64,000 bases of DNA from Odontocerum albicorne. Lineage: Eukaryota > Arthropoda > Insecta > Trichoptera > Odontoceridae. The translations under genes and the position numbers were made by a program. Numbering within the stretch: position 1 is the stretch's first letter; each line of letters opens with the position of its first letter. The DNA lies in contig OX463856.1 in NCBI GenBank assembly GCA_949825065.1, forward strand, positions 1,588,702-1,652,701. Direction: 5' to 3'. Below the pieces are notes generated by a model. It saw nothing but the letters and a program-made list of their open reading frames with translations. It did no database searches and had not been told where the DNA came from. Below are positions 62,731-64,000 of this stretch, piece by piece.

Positions 62731-63329
62731 CCCTTCCTTCCCTGTGATGTGTAACGTGATGTGTAATTGCTTCTAAAAACGTTAATATCTCTATAAATAT
62801 AAGTAACACTGGGTTCAGATTTTAGGTATTCCTCTGTAATACATTTACGCATTGAATGAAAAAAAAGTATTAATAATAATTAGCACTTATCGGCCACATC
62901 AGAAATATTTTGTGAAAATCGGGAATAAATTCATCAATACAATCAAACGTATGCCAGTGTGTGACGTAGGTATAATTAATTCTAAAAAACCGTTATGGGT
63001 GAGGAAGCGACGCTATTCACGTCTCACTGTCACTCTACTTCGGTATATGGAAACGCAAGAAAAAGAATCTCAGTTCGCTCGTTTCAGTAGCTTTCGGGCA
63101 TCCATTTGAAGTGGTCGCTTTGCCCGTTTTGTGAACATCGGTCGATGTTTTTTTCACGTTTTATGCAATTCAATTTCAATTTTTATCACTTTTGACTTCA
63201 AATTTAATTAATTTAAGCGATGGACTATGAATATTCTTAATTTTCCGATTTTAAATCACTCATTTTTACATGTGTATTGAATAGACAGCACCGGAACGCG
63301 CGGATTTTTTTAGCACACGAAGGGAAAGG
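62731..63329. mobile_element. piggyBac-type non-autonomous element (copy 2 of first family)
   Basis: TTAA lies at 62727-62730 and 63330-63333. Left end cccttccttccctgtgatgt; complement of right end cctttcccttcgtgtgc. It is about 85-90 percent identical to 23729-24342 along its length. The right flank is an RTE-like LINE fragment. An 85-codon plus frame (62852-63109) is probably incidental, since copy 1 lacks it. Confidence 0.87.
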
Positions 63330-63333
63330 TTAA

Positions 63334-63590
63334 GCACGTGGCAGACGAAAAAAATAACAAAATAAATTACGAGTGAAAGGCGTGGTAGTGAAAGACCAAA
63401 GTATGGTTGAATCAATTGAATGATTTAAAAAAAAGGAAATGTAAGGAAGAAGATAAACCGTAGAAGCTGTATAAGATATAAAGATGTGGAAGAGGCGAAA
63501 TATGTGTGTCGTGTTAAGAAAGCTTGGCGTTCTATTCTTTCTACCTACTCCAGCTGGTAAACGGCGTGATAATATGTAATACTAAATGAA
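63334..63590 (+). pseudogene. RTE-like LINE C-terminal fragment
   Basis: gcacgtggcagacg, gtgaaaggcgtggtagtgaa, agaccaaagtatggttga and gtgtgtcgtgttaagaaagc follow the order of the RTE copy at 8940-9190. Upstream sequence is interrupted by the piggyBac-type element. Confidence 0.75.
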
Positions 63591-64000
63591 TACGTGTAGG
63601 TGAATTGAAGATGTGTAAGATTTCACAATATTTAGCCCAAACACTTAAGAAAACTTGATGTCATGTTATATTAAGAAAGCTAGAAATGAGGCATTATTTA
63701 GTAACTACCCCCTCTGATTGCTGATATATTAAATTAGACAACACACGGACTGATTTAGTTGACACTTCCAACATACAGAGATATCATAGTTCAAAATCGT
63801 TGATAACTCACAGATTTCTCAACTAAGATTCACCTCAGATTCGAGACGCAAGAGGAGCGATGTGACCTATCAGCCATCAGCTATCAGCCGTGTGCATGTA
63901 AGTATTTTATTATAACACTAAATTAGCAGCTTGGTCCAGGGCAGATCTTGCGATAAGTACCGCCCTGAAACAAGAATGCCGTCCGTTTAGATAGTAATGA
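63591..64000. other. No recognisable feature
   Basis: AT-rich sequence with no motif identified; catcagctatcagcc near 63875 is a short direct repeat. Confidence 0.5.

Overview
The window reads as intergenic, heterochromatin-like DNA from an insect, or at least an arthropod. It is strongly AT-rich. It carries several mariner elements, RTE-like and CR1/Jockey-like LINE debris, piggyBac-type TTAA elements, hAT and Helitron remnants, a Ty3/mag-like LTR element and one short TTAGG-type stretch. I found no convincing host protein-coding gene, rRNA or functional tRNA. The order cannot be fixed from sequence alone. Nearly everything recognisable is a mobile element, a broken element, or a tandem array, and much of it is nested.

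Layout. 1-9.3 kb: a decayed LINE reverse transcriptase (2.5-3.5 kb), a large foldback element (5.1-5.8 kb), a mariner C-terminus, LINE 3' ends and an RTE-like LINE (8.3-9.2 kb). 9.8-12.55 kb: a MITE, then a 2,482-bp LTR retrotransposon with two 583-bp LTRs and a 4-bp target duplication. It has lost almost all of gag-pol but carries an uninterrupted 82-codon histone H2B-like ORF. 12.6-18 kb: dispersed repeats and three tandem arrays, including a 33-bp array open on both strands. 18-25 kb: SINEs, a 31-bp array split by a deleted mariner, RTE debris and a piggyBac-type element. 25-31 kb: a nest of LINE 3' end, piggyBac-type element, two hAT remnants, a Helitron with a helicase tail, and MITEs. 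31-45 kb: SINEs, LINE fragments, two more deleted mariners and hairpin MITEs. 45-53 kb: LINE fragments, a mariner inside an RTE copy, a hairpin MITE and a SINE whose tRNA-like head is amplified in tandem. 53-64 kb: two piggyBac-type elements, a 51-bp satellite, a small Helitron inside another repeat, and LINE fragments.

Relationships. A tRNA-headed SINE (about 15 pieces) ends in the same 3' tail as a CR1/Jockey-like LINE present in five copies. This is the arrangement expected when a LINE mobilises a SINE. Four mariners have both inverted repeats but lack catalytic residues, so none looks autonomous. Several minisatellites begin at or near the 3' end of a LINE copy. The item most worth following up is the LTR element with the H2B-like ORF.
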